64,000 nt of DNA from Lingula anatina (Eukaryota > Brachiopoda > Lingulata > Lingulida > Lingulidae). Positions within the stretch are counted from its first letter, which is position 1. Each line of letters begins with the position of its first letter. The stretch spans positions 547,804-611,803 of the forward strand of contig NW_019773736.1 in the NCBI RefSeq assembly GCF_001039355.2, given 5' to 3'. Below the pieces are notes generated by a model. That model ran no database searches, had not been told where the DNA came from, and saw only the letters and a program-made list of their open reading frames with translations. This document shows positions 24,752-37,322 of the stretch, in pieces. Position numbers and translations under genes: made by a program.

Positions 24752-25239
24752 CTGTGTGTTGTGGAGGAAAATCAAACAATCAAAGAAAATCTTATTTTAA
24801 AAAATTATTCATTGAATATTTGAAAATAGAAAAATTCTAAATGGTTCGAAATGGAGTTTTTTGTGAGTGATAATTATCAACTTTGACTAATTTCTGCATT
24901 AACTTAAAACCATCAGATAACAAAAGACTGGCAGTTCTAGTTGTTAAAAAGTAGGCATATAATACTAATGGTTTGCACCTACTAAAAAAGTATGAATATA
25001 ACATTTATGGTTTGGTTTTTAACATATAGAAATCAGTGATTTACTTTTTCTAATTACACAACAGTCTCTTCCATTGTGTATAAATATAAAAATCTATTAA
25101 CTACAGCTTAATATCTAAATTGGTACTTGAGAAACAAGTCAACTCAAAGACTGCATTGCTGAAGATCCAAAACATACAAGATTAGCAGTATTTACATACT
25201 CCACGTTCATGTTCTTCATTTTAAACCATAAGAACATAC

Positions 25240-25469
25240 CTTTCCATTTTGCACAAAGCTCCCTCCACTCCCGTATTCAATAGGCTGCTCATAGTCTCCA
25301 TAGGACTGCCCAGCATGCTGGGTATATCCACCACGCCCACCCAGACCCCCATGGGAGCCTCCTGAACCCCCAGTGTTGTGCTGTATCCCTGCTCCTACTC
25401 CCTGACCTGGTGCCATGCCACGCCCACTGGAGTCTATCACACCATTGTAATCTACTTCTATGGTGTGGG
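25240..25469 (-). CDS. Exon 57: module segments g-a
   Basis: Phase 1/0. HTIEVDYNGVIDSSGRG, PGQGVGAGIQHNTGGSGG, SHGGLGGRGG, SYGDYEQPIEYGSGG. Confidence 0.92.
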
Positions 25470-25760
25470 CTGTGAGGAGAAGAAATGTGCCATTATAATT
25501 TATACATTGTAAAATATACTCTGCTTTGAATGATTCAAAATTATCTATTTCTAAAGACAAGATAATACTAAACAGAGGAGAGGAGAGAATGTGAGTAGAT
25601 GATTTTCATGTTCATAGCGGCAAAGCTGTTGTTGAGATATAATGCTTTAAGACCTTTCACTATAATTTGTATCTTTATACAAAAACAAAGACAGTGTATA
25701 TATTACATTATTAAGATTCTTCCCTCTTCAGCCAATCTCTATCCGATTTGCTAGCTTTAC

Positions 25761-26070
25761 CTTTCAAATACATCTTGTTGGTGGTCAATGTCCCACCTCC
25801 TCTGACCACAAATGCCCCAGTGACATTCATCACCAAGTGAGTGGAGATATCTGGGCTGCCATGGTAACTCCATGTGCCACCTTCTAACAATGTTACTCTG
25901 TCCAGCACTGCCACGCTCTCCTCAGCTGAGTTGATCATGGCCGGTGGGTAGTAATTCACCCTTCCTGAGAGGGCAATGTCCAGCTCTTGAACACCATTTA
26001 ATAGGCCGGAATGGAGGTTGAGGGTCACACCTTTCAGGTAGCATAATTGTGGGAGGGATACTGTGCCATT
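25761..26070 (-). CDS. Exon 56: module segments f-g
   Basis: Phase 0/1. NGTVSLPQLCYLKGVTLN, GLLNGVQELDIALSGRV, VTLLEGGTWSYHG, MNVTGAFVVRGGGTLTT. Confidence 0.9.
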
Positions 26071-26356
26071 CTGAAACAAGCGGGGTTTTTTTATTTATTG
26101 CGGACTATTTATTTATGAGGTTCATTTCTACAGTTACTATGATAGGTAAAAATGTCCCAAGTTAATTCCAAGAAATGATTTTTTATTATTTCTAATGCAA
26201 CTACTCCCAATCTTTATAGCAAATATGTAGCTGAAAGAATACAATAACAGAAAATTACTTATTGCAAATGTTAAACAAAATAATAATTTTAAAGTTAAAT
26301 CTAAATGAAAACCATCAAACATGGGTTCATAAATAAGGGGATTTAGCCATACATAC

Positions 26357-26599
26357 CCCATAAAGATTTATATTAAAAGGCAGATGTGAGGAGGCGTTGG
26401 AAGCCATCTCCAGCTGTGTATGTGCCAGACCCTCCCACCAGCCTGTCTTGTCTCCAGCTACATCTCCTACCCACAGGTATGCTGATTCCAGGGCCCAGGG
26501 CTCTGGTACCAAGGCAACATGGGCATGGCCACCAAGGTCTAACAAGTCCACAACATGGATACTGGTGTCATTGGAGACTGGGATCCATGTTTTTCTTGA
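26357..26599 (-). CDS. Exon 55: module segments e-f
   Basis: Phase 0/0, 81 codons. SRKTWIPVSNDTSIHVVD, LGGHAHVALVPEPW, GDVAGDKTGWWEGLAHTQ and SHLPFNINLYG. Confidence 0.9.
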
Positions 26600-26770
26600 C
26601 TAAAATCAAAAGACAGTAAGTAAGTGCACGGGTGTAGTTTCATATTTGTATGTAAAAACGGTAAACCTGAATACAAAAAGGTGAACTTGTCTATGTTTTT
26701 TTTTCAAATATATGATATACAATTCAATATACAAACTGTTTGTAATTTTGTTTGTCAATTTTTAACCTAC

Positions 26771-26974
26771 CCCACTACCATAGAAATTATAAATCCTCAA
26801 CGTTCTAGGTTGGTTCTCTCCAAGTTGGTGGTACAAAGTCCCAGAGCCTCCTGCCTCTCCTCCTGACGATCCTCTTCCTCCATGTGTGGCAAAATCTCCT
26901 CTGAAGAAGCTCTTGGTGGCAAACACTGCCATTCTACCACCTGAGCCTCCATTGTAACCAGAGCCACCTTTTAC
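26771..26974 (-). CDS. Exon 54: module segments c-d
   Basis: Phase 0/0, 68 codons. VKGGSGYNGGSGGRMAVF, GDFATHGGRGSSGGEAGG, SGTLYHQLGENQ and LRIYNFYGSG. Confidence 0.9.
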
Positions 26975-27343
26975 CTACAAAAAAACAAACAAATACATAT
27001 ACTTATGAATTTAAACATATATATCTTCCATTTCTTAAAAATTGCAAACACTAGCTGTCAAAGGAAAATTTTTAATTTGTAAATTAACAGCCTTAACATT
27101 TTTATACAATGAAATAAAGACCTCCTCCTTGAGCATATTGAATAATTGCTGTTTCAAAAGTTTTTTACAGCTGGGTAAACAGACATTTCATCAGTGGTTA
27201 CATTATATATACAACCCACAAAATCTTTCATGTCATTTCAGTCTTCAATCTTCTAAAATGTGCTATTTGAGAAGCACTTTAAGACTCTTACTTGCAATTT
27301 GGCCATGAACGTAAAAAAGTAGCCTCAAAGACATCACAATCAC

Positions 27344-27528
27344 CTCAAATCTACCCATCCCTTCCAACTTGTTTGTCCTGATGAGCATGCTTCCTCCACT
27401 GCCTCCACCACTGTGTTCAGTACAACTGGCAGTCCCCACAGGTGCTGCCTCCCCATTGGCTGTGATCTGACCTTCAACTCTGAGCTGACCAGTCACGTTC
27501 AGGTGCAAGATACCACCACCACTGCCAC
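27344..27528 (-). CDS. Exon 53: module segment b
   Basis: Phase 1/0. GGSGGGILHLNVTGQLRVE, GQITANGEA, TEHSGGGSGGSMLIR and NKLEGMGRFE. Confidence 0.92.
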
Positions 27529-27760
27529 CTATGTGTAAATACAGACAGTAATACACCAAAGTCTTTAGAAATGTTTGTTTTCTTGTTACTTGAATTTGGA
27601 TTGTTACTTAAGAAGTCTAAACAGTTACTTGCACAAGCCACTAGAAAATAAAAGTATGATGAAATATTCTTGAAGAAATTGCCTAAATCAAGAAAATTAT
27701 ACTCAAATTGAATAAGCATGATTCCAGACTTTGCAATATAGCAAGAATCTGATTTCTTAC

Positions 27761-27922
27761 CTCTACAGTAGACATTTCCTCTCCCACCACCACTCCCAAA
27801 CTCCCTGGGATCAGTGAAGGAACCATATGCCTTAGACAGTGGACTGTTGACAGCACCACCCTCCCCTCCATGACTGCCTCCAGAACCATAACTGCCCTTT
27901 GTCTGACCAGCACCCAGTCCAG
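27761..27922 (-). CDS. Exon 52: module segment a
   Basis: Phase 1/1. GLGAGQTKGSYGSGGSHGG, KAYGSFTDPREFGSGGG and VYCRG. Confidence 0.92.
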
Positions 27923-28289
27923 CTAAAGGAGATAGCAATATAAATCAATTGTTTTAATATTCCTTTAATACAAAAATAAAATAGCTACAGACTGACAAAA
28001 TACTGTGAAATGAATAAATACTCCCTTAAAGATATAATGATTATCTATCACAGTAGTTTTCTATGCACAAAAATTGAAAAGGAAACATTCCAAATTAATG
28101 AAACATTTTTAATTATTTCTTAAAAGATTTCACTTTGATACACCTTTTCAAGAATATAAAAACACATAATGGGAGACAAAAAAAGAAAATTCAAAACCAT
28201 GCATATACACTTGGACTCTCTGGTACTAAGCACTGTGTACTAAGTCCAGTACACAGTACTGTGAATTACAATTCAGTTCATTCTCATAC

Positions 28290-28547
28290 CTTCACTACCA
28301 TAGCCATAGCCATCTGCGTGTATGCTTCCCATTACGTCAACTGTGACGTTCTCTACATTCAACTCCATGAAGGCCGACATTAGCTTCCCACCAGCAAATA
28401 CATGCAGCAGGTGCCCCTCCATGATACGCTTGTTTTTGCCATTGTGAGCCAGAATGGTGCCAAAATTTCTGATGTTGATTGTATGGAACTTGACGATGTC
28501 AATGACCTTTCCATCAATATCCACCATTTCATGAATGTTGAGGGTGC
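28290..28547 (-). CDS. Exon 51: module segment g
   Basis: Phase 1/1. TLNIHEMVDIDGKVID, HTINIRNFGTILAHNG, LLHVFAGGKLMS and ENVTVDVMGSIHADGYGYG. Confidence 0.9.
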
Positions 28548-28828
28548 CTTAAAAACAAACATTTATTTTCTTTAACCAATTCAAATTGCAAAAATAGACA
28601 TGGTACCACTAAATATTTTCAACAAGAGTTACTTTTCTTGTAATGCATAAAAAAATAAAGCTTTGTATACATTTAACTTAATGTGTTTTCATGGGGTTGC
28701 TAAAATAATTATAGTCTCTGTAATAATCAAGGACTTTGTTTTAAATTATCAAGTACGTATGTATCTTATGACAAAAATAATCCTATAATTAATAATTCAA
28801 ATATTGAATAATATAAAAAAATTGTTAC

Positions 28829-29455
28829 CTCCATCTACAATGGTCATATTCTCCACATTCTCAAGCACCCCCTCCACACTGACGGTCACTCCTGCCACCC
28901 TGAGGTCACCCAGCATCAAGGAGTGACCACCACGGTAAATGAACAGGTTCATTGGTATCTTCCCAGCGGTCACATACAGAGACTGGTTGGAGCCAACATG
29001 CATCCTAGCACTGCGGTCAGAGTGGATAGAACCTATCCTAACGCTGAGGTGCTCATGGGGGGTTTCTGGGTTGACAAACCCTACCTGGGCCCCACCATAC
29101 AGATGCAATTCATCCAATAGAAGATGATCATCGAAAGAATGGCTGGGGGTATTTCTCCTGGATATTTCAGAATGCTCAGTTGGCATCAACCATAATGTTG
29201 AAGATGCTTTAGTGATGTCTCCATATGCTGTGGAAATATTCTTGCTGTCCGGATTCAATGGTGTTCTGCCCATGTTGTTGACATATAGAGTTCTGTTGGT
29301 TTTGGGCTGGGTGACATTGGAATCGTGTGTGATCCTGGCTTCCTCACTGGTGGCATCCAGGAAGTATGTCTCATTGTCAGGCACCAGTTTGTACAGATAC
29401 ACTGTACCAGGTCCACCGGGTTCATAGCCATTGCCTCCAACAGCTCTGAACTCAC
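28829..29455 (-). CDS. Exon 50: module segments d-g
   Basis: Phase 1/1, 209 codons. EFRAVGGNGYEPGGPG, TVYLYKLVPDNETYF, RTLYVNNMGRTPLNP, STLWLMPTEHSEI, LLLDELHLYGGAQVGFV, MHVGSNQSLYVTAG and NLFIYRGGHSLMLG, then VEGVLENVENMTIVDGG. Confidence 0.93.
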
Positions 29456-29746
29456 CTAGATCCAAAATGTAAGAAAGTATAATTAGTAAGAAAGAAAATG
29501 TAATTTTCAATTAAGTACTTTTCATAAACATTTGATTCAAAGAAGTCAAATGTTTTTTTAGTAATAAGTACAGTTGTTTAGAAACCCACATGAAAAGACC
29601 TACATTTTACTTACAATATCAGCAATGATTGCTTATAACTATTGATTTGTTATCATATTTTGGTGGCAATTTCACCAGGAATTTCATCTACTAGTACATT
29701 TCTTAGTCAACAAATATGTGATCTAAACATATGGTTTGTAACATAC

Positions 29747-30181
29747 CTAGATAATGATTATAAACATGGTAGACAGCAATCCTTCCTCCAGAGCCCCCTC
29801 CACCAATTTGTCCATCTCCATCTCCTCCTGAGGACTCTATTACACCATCCCCATGTACTGTAGGGGCTTCTATCCATATACTACCAGCACTTCCTCCTCC
29901 AGACCGAGCAGATGTCCATCCACCACCATTTGCTCTAAGAAATCCATCTACAGTGAGAGTATCTGTCACATTCAACAGCAGACGACCACCACCAGCGCCA
30001 CCTATGAAAGGGAAAATAGCCCAGCCGCCATCTTTTCCAAAACTGGTGGGTTTTGCAAAGAAACCGTGTGCTCCACCTACTGCTGACTGAGATCTGCCAA
30101 GACCTCCAGTGCTACCATGGCCTGCACCTGAGCAACCTTTACTGTTCTGTGAACCAGATGCACAGGTGCCTACTCCTGCTC
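29747..30181 (-). CDS. Exon 49: module segments a-d, with extra Cys
   Basis: Phase 1/1. GAGVGTCASGSQNSKGC, SGAGHGSTGGLG, FFAKPTSFGKDGG, LLLNVTDTLTVDGFLRA, GGGSAGSIWIEAPTVHG and GGGSGGRIAVYHVYN. It fuses segments a, b and c. The two Cys in the linker are unusual. Confidence 0.92.
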
Positions 30182-30421
30182 CTGGAAAAGATGGATTTCA
30201 ATTTTTCAGTAAAGAAACATCCTTAAATATTTAAAAGATGGGCTGAAAAAAATTTTATTGAAAACTCTTAAAAAATGTGATAATCTTTCAGGAGAAATAC
30301 ATTTTAGTAACAGTGTAGCACTATATGTGTGCAAAGAAAAATACATAAAGATAGATATAAACTTTCGTCTTTAGGAAAGTCTAATCAGTTATATGATGTA
30401 AAAAGTTCAAAATTTATATAC

Positions 30422-30524
30422 CAGTTGTGGCCATAGTTCTGGGTGCTGCACCATCCACCAGCAAGTATCCCTCAGGTTCTATTGTTACATTGGTGAAGTG
30501 CAATGCTAAATCATTTGAACTCAA
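30422..30524 (-). CDS. Exon 48: module segment g
   Basis: Phase 0/1, 103 nt. LHFTNVTIEPEGYLLVDG, the equivalent of NITVD-GG-I--DG. Confidence 0.87.
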
Positions 30525-30825
30525 CTGCAACAATAGACAAAAAAAATCAATTTGTGTAAGCATTTTATTGTGAATTGATATTAAAGTTGAAGTTCCTAAT
30601 TTTCTCACCACAAATATATAGTTTCAAGAATCAACTATAATTCTTCAGCAAGAATTTAAATATACAAATGTTGGTAGATGTTATTCTATATTCTACAAAG
30701 TCTTATAAATCAATGTTTTATTTTCACATTAATATGGGTCTTTTGCACACAAAATCAGAATAGGAAACTGAAAATGCACAAGTTTCAAAATGACACAACA
30801 TGAATAAAACCTTGAATTATATTAC

Positions 30826-31016
30826 CTTTCCTCCACTTCTGATATGGAGAGTGGAACCTTCCAAAGTGGTGGTTGCCACCATGTTAGTTACCACATCCAT
30901 TTCACCAAAGGTCTTGATATCAATGTTATGAATTCTGGTAGTGCTGACAACCTGGTGGTCCAAGGTGACTCTGCAGTAAGAACTCACCGTCAGGTTGTTC
31001 ATGGGCCCAAAATGAC
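30826..31016 (-). CDS. Exon 47: module segment g
   Basis: Phase 1/0. HFGPMNNLTVSSYCRVTL, RIHNIDIKTFGEMDVV, LEGSTLHIRSGGK. Confidence 0.9.
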
Positions 31017-31259
31017 CTGGAATACAGATCACATATTACCAAATAAGGAAACAGTAACTCAAATACTGTAACAGTAACTTAAATATTGCACACTGGTCAA
31101 CCAGAAAACTTCAAGGTGTTTAATTGGATTCCACTGAATTTTCACAATATTACAATTACTACATGCACTAATTTTCTAAGCTCTATCAAGTTTATGGGCT
31201 TATGAAAAATGCCTTAAACACTTCAAGTATCAACACCATTGATGTAAATGATACTATAC

Positions 31260-31488
31260 CTTTGATACTAATGTCCACATTTTTACAGTCTAGTCTGGGT
31301 GGCAGAGTGACATTAGAATCCCTCCATGCCACCACAGAGAATGGCATCAACCCTCTGGACAGTGAGGTGTGGAAGCCCTGAGTGGACCGCATGGTCAGTT
31401 GACCAGTCTTGTCCCCACTGATGGAGTGGACAGTTAGTGTGGAATTGTCACCCGTTATGCTCAGTCTACTGCCTCCATTGATGTGGAG
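31260..31488 (-). CDS. Exon 46: module segments e-f
   Basis: Phase 0/1. LHINGGSRLSITGDNS, HSISGDKTGQLTMRSTQG, MPFSVVAWRDSNVTLPP and DCKNVDISIKG. Confidence 0.9.
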
Positions 31489-31700
31489 CTGAAATAATGG
31501 CGTTACTGTCATACACTATTTAAAGTTTGGCTAAAATTGTACACCTTTGAGTTTGGTATGTTTAAGACTGCCTATGAAAATTTCACATTACTCAATGTAA
31601 AAATGAATTAGCACAACCCACTTATACATATTCATCACTGATAGTCACAAGTGTAACTTTCTTAAAAAATGTTCATAACTTGCTGTTTGTAAAAATCCTG

Positions 31701-31702
31701 AC

Positions 31703-31794
<92 letters not shown>
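31701..31794. repeat. (CA)n microsatellite
   Basis: About 94 bp of CA repeats with a single interruption, in the intron between exons 45 and 46. Confidence 0.95.
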
Positions 31795-31797
<3 letters not shown>

Positions 31798-31892
31798 AAA
31801 GTCTTTGAACCACTTTATTAACAAACATTTATCTGTTTTCACTCCAACATCCTATTAATAAACACATACATGTAAATTAATGCTTATATTAC

Positions 31893-32060
31893 CTCATCTA
31901 GTGTGTATTCACTGTCCTGTTCATCTTCAGTGACTATCCAGGCATGTGGACCCCCCATGTTAACAGGGCCCTGGGCTGTGCTGTCAGGATCCTCACTCAC
32001 ATAGATCTCTAACTCATTCAGAGCTGCATAACCATGGAGAGCAGACAGGGATACTACCAC
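31893..32060 (-). CDS. Exon 45: galactose-binding-like domain (end) and segment e
   Basis: Phase 0/0. VVVSLSALHGYAALNELE and IYVSEDPD close the insert; GGPHAWIVTEDEQDSEY and TLDE restart the module. Confidence 0.88.
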
Positions 32061-32432
32061 CTGAAGGGAATTTATTGAAAGATGTGAAAAAGGAAAAAGT
32101 TTCATCAGGCATTCTTCCTTCAGGGACAACTGTTTGGTATGTTTAACTTTTGTGTTGTAAAAGCACTGCAGGAAATTCCAAGTTGCATATTTTCCTTCTA
32201 GTTACTTTAAACTTTTTACATTAGACTTTTTGTGATGTCTCTTTTTTAGAGGTTTCTTTTTTAACAAGATTTTGATGCTATTTAACAGAATGTTTAGTCT
32301 ATATCTACAAAATTTAAGATAGAAATAAATGAAAAAACCTTAAATTATCAAATCATTAATCATTAAGTTACATAAGAAATGAAGAAAAATCAGCAGGTTA
32401 AAAGTTAAATCTTTTCTCATGTTTATGCTCAC

Positions 32433-32577
32433 CTCTTCCACCCACTGGTTCACTCGCACTGTCATATATTGGTTGGGTTTGGTCTGTGTCTCACAGCCCT
32501 GGACATTGACAAAGCCATTGGTCTTCATGACACTGGTCTGGCCGTGAGCTACACTGATTCTGAAGTTGGTCTCAAGT
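32433..32577 (-). CDS. Exon 44: galactose-binding-like domain (middle)
   Basis: Phase 2/0. LETNFRISVAHGQTSVM, FVNVQGCETQT and YMTVRVNQWVEE, aligning with exon 31 (FQVRAKRGSTSF, ASPCTQG). An extra intron splits this copy relative to exons 30-31. Confidence 0.85.
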
Positions 32578-32880
32578 CTAAAATATTAAAAAAGGGAAAT
32601 ATTGGTGAAACAGTGATGGAGAAAAGTTCAATTTTATGGCCTGTCTTGGATATGAGGCAAAAATTTACTCCACGATTCCATAAGAGCACAGTGGGGTATT
32701 TATTGGCTTCACAGTGGGGAACTGATCAATGAGAATGTTTGATTTTGATCTGTTTAATTTTCTTTACCATTCCTATTTTCTTTAAAAGTGAATCACATTA
32801 AGTACCATATTACTTATACTTGGGCTTAGAAAAGCACTATAGCTCTTCAACAAAAGTGAAGAGAAAACCAGTTCACTCAC

Positions 32881-33382
32881 CCACCACACTGAGGATGAAC
32901 CCTCAGATGATCAATGTAAAGTGCTTGAGGAAGTTCAAAGGTTAAATCCACATTAGAACTAGTAGAACGGAAATATTTCGTGCCGTCCATTCCTGACCCA
33001 GAAAACATATTGTTCATAGTGTAATATCTGTAGTTGTTAGAGCTAATATATTCCCTGAATATTGGTCCTGTGGAAGTGACTTTGATGCCTCCGTGTGTGT
33101 ACATTATCTGTTGATTGTAATATGGATCAGGATTAATTTGCATGTCCAGTTTTTCAATTTCCACAGCCCGGGAGTATTTCGGTGACTGCCCGTTGTCCAC
33201 AAATAAAGAACGGAGGACAGATGAAGAATTGCTGTTGTCTTGGAAGTATATTGTCCCAGGTCCACCAGACTTAGCTCCACCTACTCCGCCCCTTGACTGT
33301 AGCTGACCAATGAAAACATGGTGCCCTGTGTGATAGACAGCTATACGCCCTCCTCCTCCACCTCCACCAGAACTGGCAACAC
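32881..33382 (-). CDS. Exon 43: module segments c-d, then galactose-binding-like domain (N part)
   Basis: Phase 1/2. SSGGGGGGGRIAVYH, IGQLQSRGG, SGGPGTIYFQDN and LFVDNGQSPKYS. Then comes an insert with EIEKLDMQINPDPYYN, YRYYTMNNMFSGSGMDG, NVDLTFELPQALYIDHLR and VHPQCGG. The insert follows the IDN motif at the same place as in exon 30 and matches its LNRVRVFPNC strand. Confidence 0.87.
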
Positions 33383-33788
33383 CTGTTTACAAATTTCATT
33401 GTTACAATTTCTAATCATCATTGAATTTAACAGAACTACCTCAAAATGTATAACCCCAACCATTAGGAATAAGATAATAATAATTAAAATGTAGTAAATA
33501 AAATGGGCATCATTCTCAAAAGAAATTATTATTTATAAGATGGTTCCAAATATTGTACATTGTTAGCTTCCTTATGTTAAATGTGTTTAAAAAGAACAAG
33601 CTATTCATACAATCATTACCTTATAAATCATCTGCTACAAGTAAGACTCAACTGTGTAGAAAATGAAATTTTGGAGGGTAAATCTTTATCTGTTTAAGCT
33701 GTTGACAAACAAATCAATCTCTATGCTAAGAAATACACAGATAATGAATTGCTAATGATTTCAATATGTAAATAATATCTGACATTAC

Positions 33789-33950
33789 CTCCATTGACTT
33801 CAACAGTGCCACTTCCATCTAAGTCCTGTACACGGAGGATGATGCTGCCGCCTGCACCACCTCCGCCAGTGGAACTCTGACCAGCTTCTCCATTAGCATG
33901 CAGACGACCATCCACACGCAGCGTCTTAGATATCTCCATTAACAATATTC
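33789..33950 (-). CDS. Exon 42: module segment b
   Basis: Phase 1/1. GILLMEISKTLRVDGRLH, ANGEAG and GGGGAGGSIILRVQDLDG, VEVNGG. Confidence 0.92.
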
Positions 33951-34357
33951 CTAACAATGAAAGTAAATAATTTTCATTTCAAGAAAGGAAAGTTCAGCAA
34001 AACTTTGAGTCAAATTAAATTGCATTTTTACTGATCTATTCTAATTCATACAAATCTTGTCAACATCTTATAAAGGAATAATACCAAATGTGCTGAACCA
34101 AAAATGAGCACTAGCATTTGTATACACCGCTTTTATAACATTTCCTTTTCACCAGTTTCAAATCTTTACTTTTATAAACAAAACTAGAGCCTTGAACTCC
34201 AAGAAAAGCAAATCCTCGAGATTTTTATAAAACTGTGAAATAAACAGTGCAATCTTTAAGCATCAGATCCACATCATCAACCTGAATGAGCTTTATGAAG
34301 TAAAAAATTTCAAAACTGCTGTATCATCATCCTCCTCACCATCATCATCAAACTCAC

Positions 34358-34576
34358 CCCCTCCTCTTCCTCCCTGTGCACTCCCTCCTCCACTGCCTTT
34401 CTGTGTGGGAAGATACATAGAGCCATACCCTGGGGCTGAGTAGAACCCTCTTAGAGATCTCCCTCCGGCCCCACCATGTCCTCCACCCGAGCCACCCAAG
34501 TGACCAGTGGACATGTCAAGCCCTCTCCCAGGACCCTGGCCAGCTCCATAGCCAGAGTAATCAGCATGGAAATCAC
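34358..34576 (-). CDS. Exon 41: module segments g-a
   Basis: Phase 1/1. FHADYSGYGAGQGPGRG, LGGSGGGHGGAGGRS, PGYGSMYLPTQKGSGGG and GGRGGG. Confidence 0.92.
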
Positions 34577-34856
34577 CTGAAATTATGTTACACAAACCGA
34601 GATTCACTTCAGGAATTAAAATGTGTTGCTTTTATACAAAGAGGCACAGGCAAGCACTGCCAAGCTCAATGACTGTAACAGAAACCGAAATAAATGATAA
34701 ATATGATGAACCTTGTTTCAGGACCCAGTACTACCTTAGCAGACCCATCAAACTTATAAAATACAATATTATAGTAATTCACCTATACATTATCCTCAAG
34801 ATACACATTTAAAAGCACAGTTTATACTTATTTTGGATTGTTTAACAAATACTTAC

Positions 34857-35185
34857 CAGACATGTCAATAGTGAGGTTCTCTGCCTTAAAATGCAGGTCA
34901 TTGGTTCTCACATATCCTCCAGCATTAACCACCATATTCCTAAGCTGCAGGGTCATTCTGTTGGCGCCATCTACAGTAAGCATCTCCAGTTTGCCGCCAG
35001 CTCGGACGCTCACATTTTCAGCAGTGTAAGTGCCGTCCAGTTGGCCCAAAGAGTGACCATATGACCACAGGTATAATTCAGCTCTGTTCTCAATCCAGAT
35101 GTCCACAACATTGGCCAGAGTTCCATTCACTTCCATCCAAACCTCACGCATATGTACTCTACTGGGGACAGTAAGGGCACCATAC
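34857..35185 (-). CDS. Exon 40: module segments f-g
   Basis: Phase 2/1. YGALTVPSRVHMREVWM, EVNGTLANVVDIWIENRA, GTYTAENVSVRAGGKLEM, VVNAGGYVRTNDLHF and ENLTIDMSG. Confidence 0.93.
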
Positions 35186-35505
35186 CTGAAAGAGTACAAA
35201 TTGTGTTAATTAGTTGACTTCTACTTTAACTGATATGTGCAATAAACTGCATTAAAATTATGTATTACATTTGTAATTTTCATCATATATTTTTACTTAA
35301 AACAGATAAACAAATTATAACATTTCTTATTTCTGCAAAAGAGTGGTCAAAAATTTATCATCGAGTAGTATGGAGAGCACCGATAAAATAGAAAAATAAT
35401 AAAAATAAATGTAAAAATGCAAAGAATATTTTGCAAGAGGCACATACACATATAAACTTTTTAAGCAACTGGCCAAACTGGAAAATATCTAAAACCACTG
35501 CTTAC

Positions 35506-35926
35506 CTGTAGACCAAGACATTCACTGGCAGAAATATATCCAAATCTGAAAAGGCAAAATCTTGTCTCCTCCCAGCATGCAACACTCCACTGCGATCACC
35601 TAACAACCGTCCAGCACGCACAGTGACCTCATCAGCTGATGTATTACTGAGAATAGCAACGTGGGCATTCCCATTTATGAGCACCTCATCAAATCCATAG
35701 TTATTACTATAATGCTCCAACCACGTGACCCCTCCGACTGTGCTGATATCCCTGTAGTCTCCATCATGTATACCTCTGAGGTTGCCATTCTCATATACTT
35801 GAGCATGTGGGTAGGGTTGTTTATAGTTGTCCACTTTCAGGGTTTTGTAGAGAACTGCCCTGCTGGATCTGTTGTATTTTTCCAGATAAATTGTGCCTGC
35901 ACCTCCAGTCTCATAAGCACTTGCGC
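35506..35926 (-). CDS. Exon 39: module segments d-f
   Basis: Phase 1/2. ASAYETGGAGTIYLEKY, LKVDNYKQPYP, VTWLEHYSNNYGFDEVL, INGNAHVAIL, GDRSGVLHAGRRQD and LPVNVLVYR. Confidence 0.93.
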
Positions 35927-36186
35927 CTAATATTAACAGAAAATGAATGATGGGCCAATTTAGACTTATCAAACACACCTTTATTTTGATGTATATTTAA
36001 CATATTATAAGTATCCAGTTTTGTTTTTCAGTATACCTACGCACTTCCTTTTTTTTGTTACTTAAATTTGCAGAGAACTTTTACCTTTCTGTAGGCTTAA
36101 CATCTTTAATGACATGACTTGACAAAATATTCCTACAAGTCAAATTAATTTACCAATCAAAATCAAAATAGTCAAATTAAGCTCAC

Positions 36187-36360
36187 CTCCATGAGCGGAA
36201 ATTGTCCCATTAAATCTCTTAATGTTTTCATAGTAGACAGCAATTCTGCCGCCTGCTCCCCCTCCCCCATAGTTAACTCCTGATCCTCCATTAGCAGACA
36301 TATAGCCATAACCATCCAATTCTTCACAGTCAATCCAGATACTTCCTCCGGAGCCACCAC
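36187..36360 (-). CDS. Exon 38: module segments b-d
   Basis: Phase 1/1. GGGSGGSIWIDCEELDG, YGYMSANGG, GGGGAGGRIAVYYEN and FNGTISAHGG, close to the consensus of the whole family. Confidence 0.92.
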
Positions 36361-36766
36361 CTGTAAATAATGAGGAAATTTAATATGTAATAATACAATA
36401 ATGCTGCAGGATAATATCAAATAATATCAGAAAATAAATCATTGATATATTATAGTGATTAAATATGTACTTCTACAAAAAGCGCATAATTTACGTCAAC
36501 TGATAAATATCATCTATTAAAAACAGTATGTTTATACCACTGATATTTTTAATTCATTCTCAAAGCAGCACATGACACATCAGATTTTATGTTAATATAA
36601 CAAACTGTCATACCGTCAGTTAGAATATAAAATCATTGTTACTAAGAAATCAGCTCTAATAAACCTATATATGTGACATATGAAAAAAAATGTACATTTC
36701 TTAAACTTATAAAAATGAAAACAGAGAATCACAGGTTCTTAAGTTCTTCTTTCCCACCATCATTAC

Positions 36767-36922
36767 CTGCATCTTCATAGCTGACTGTCTCTCCATTCAC
36801 AGAGATTTTACCATCCAAAATGAAGTGTCTTGTTTGAATATATAGAGAGCCTCCACCAGATCCTCCATAGCCTAGATATTCCAATGTGTTCCTGTATGGA
36901 GACTTTCCAAATCTTAGAGTAC
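36767..36922 (-). CDS. Exon 37: module segment b
   Basis: Phase 1/1. GTLRFGKSPYRNTLEYLG, GGSGGGSLYIQTRHFILD and GKISVNGE. Confidence 0.9.
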
Positions 36923-37181
36923 CTGAAAGAATACATGAATGTTCAAAACATATCAAGTAAATCAAATATCACATAGAATGTTTTTATTCCAAATGTTACA
37001 GGAATGGAAAAACATTGTTGCAGATTCAAAATCTATTTTCCTAATCTGAAGTTCCAGGGAAACAAACAACTTAATAACATAAAACTTATTTACCTTTTCT
37101 CTCAACTAGTTGCAACTTAATTCATAACATAAAAACTGAGAATTTAGTGTATCCTTAGTAATTATAAGATATCAAGATAAC

Positions 37182-37322
37182 CTTTGTCCCGCCCATGTCC
37201 TCCATTAGTACCAAAGTCTGCAGGTTCATATATTGAGTCATGTGCCAAACCAACATTTGGGTTTCCTCTTCCCCGCCCTCCACTGCCACCATGTCCACCT
37301 CCACTACCACCTGTGCTGCCAC
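37182..37322 (-). CDS. Exon 36: module segment a
   Basis: Phase 1/1. GSTGGSGGGHGGSGGRGRG and DSIYEPADFGTNGGHG. The donor is GTTATC, weaker than usual, but phase and content fit. Confidence 0.88.

Noticed and set aside
31701-31794. CRISPR-like or regulatory array
   Set aside because: Simple CA microsatellite with no spacers.
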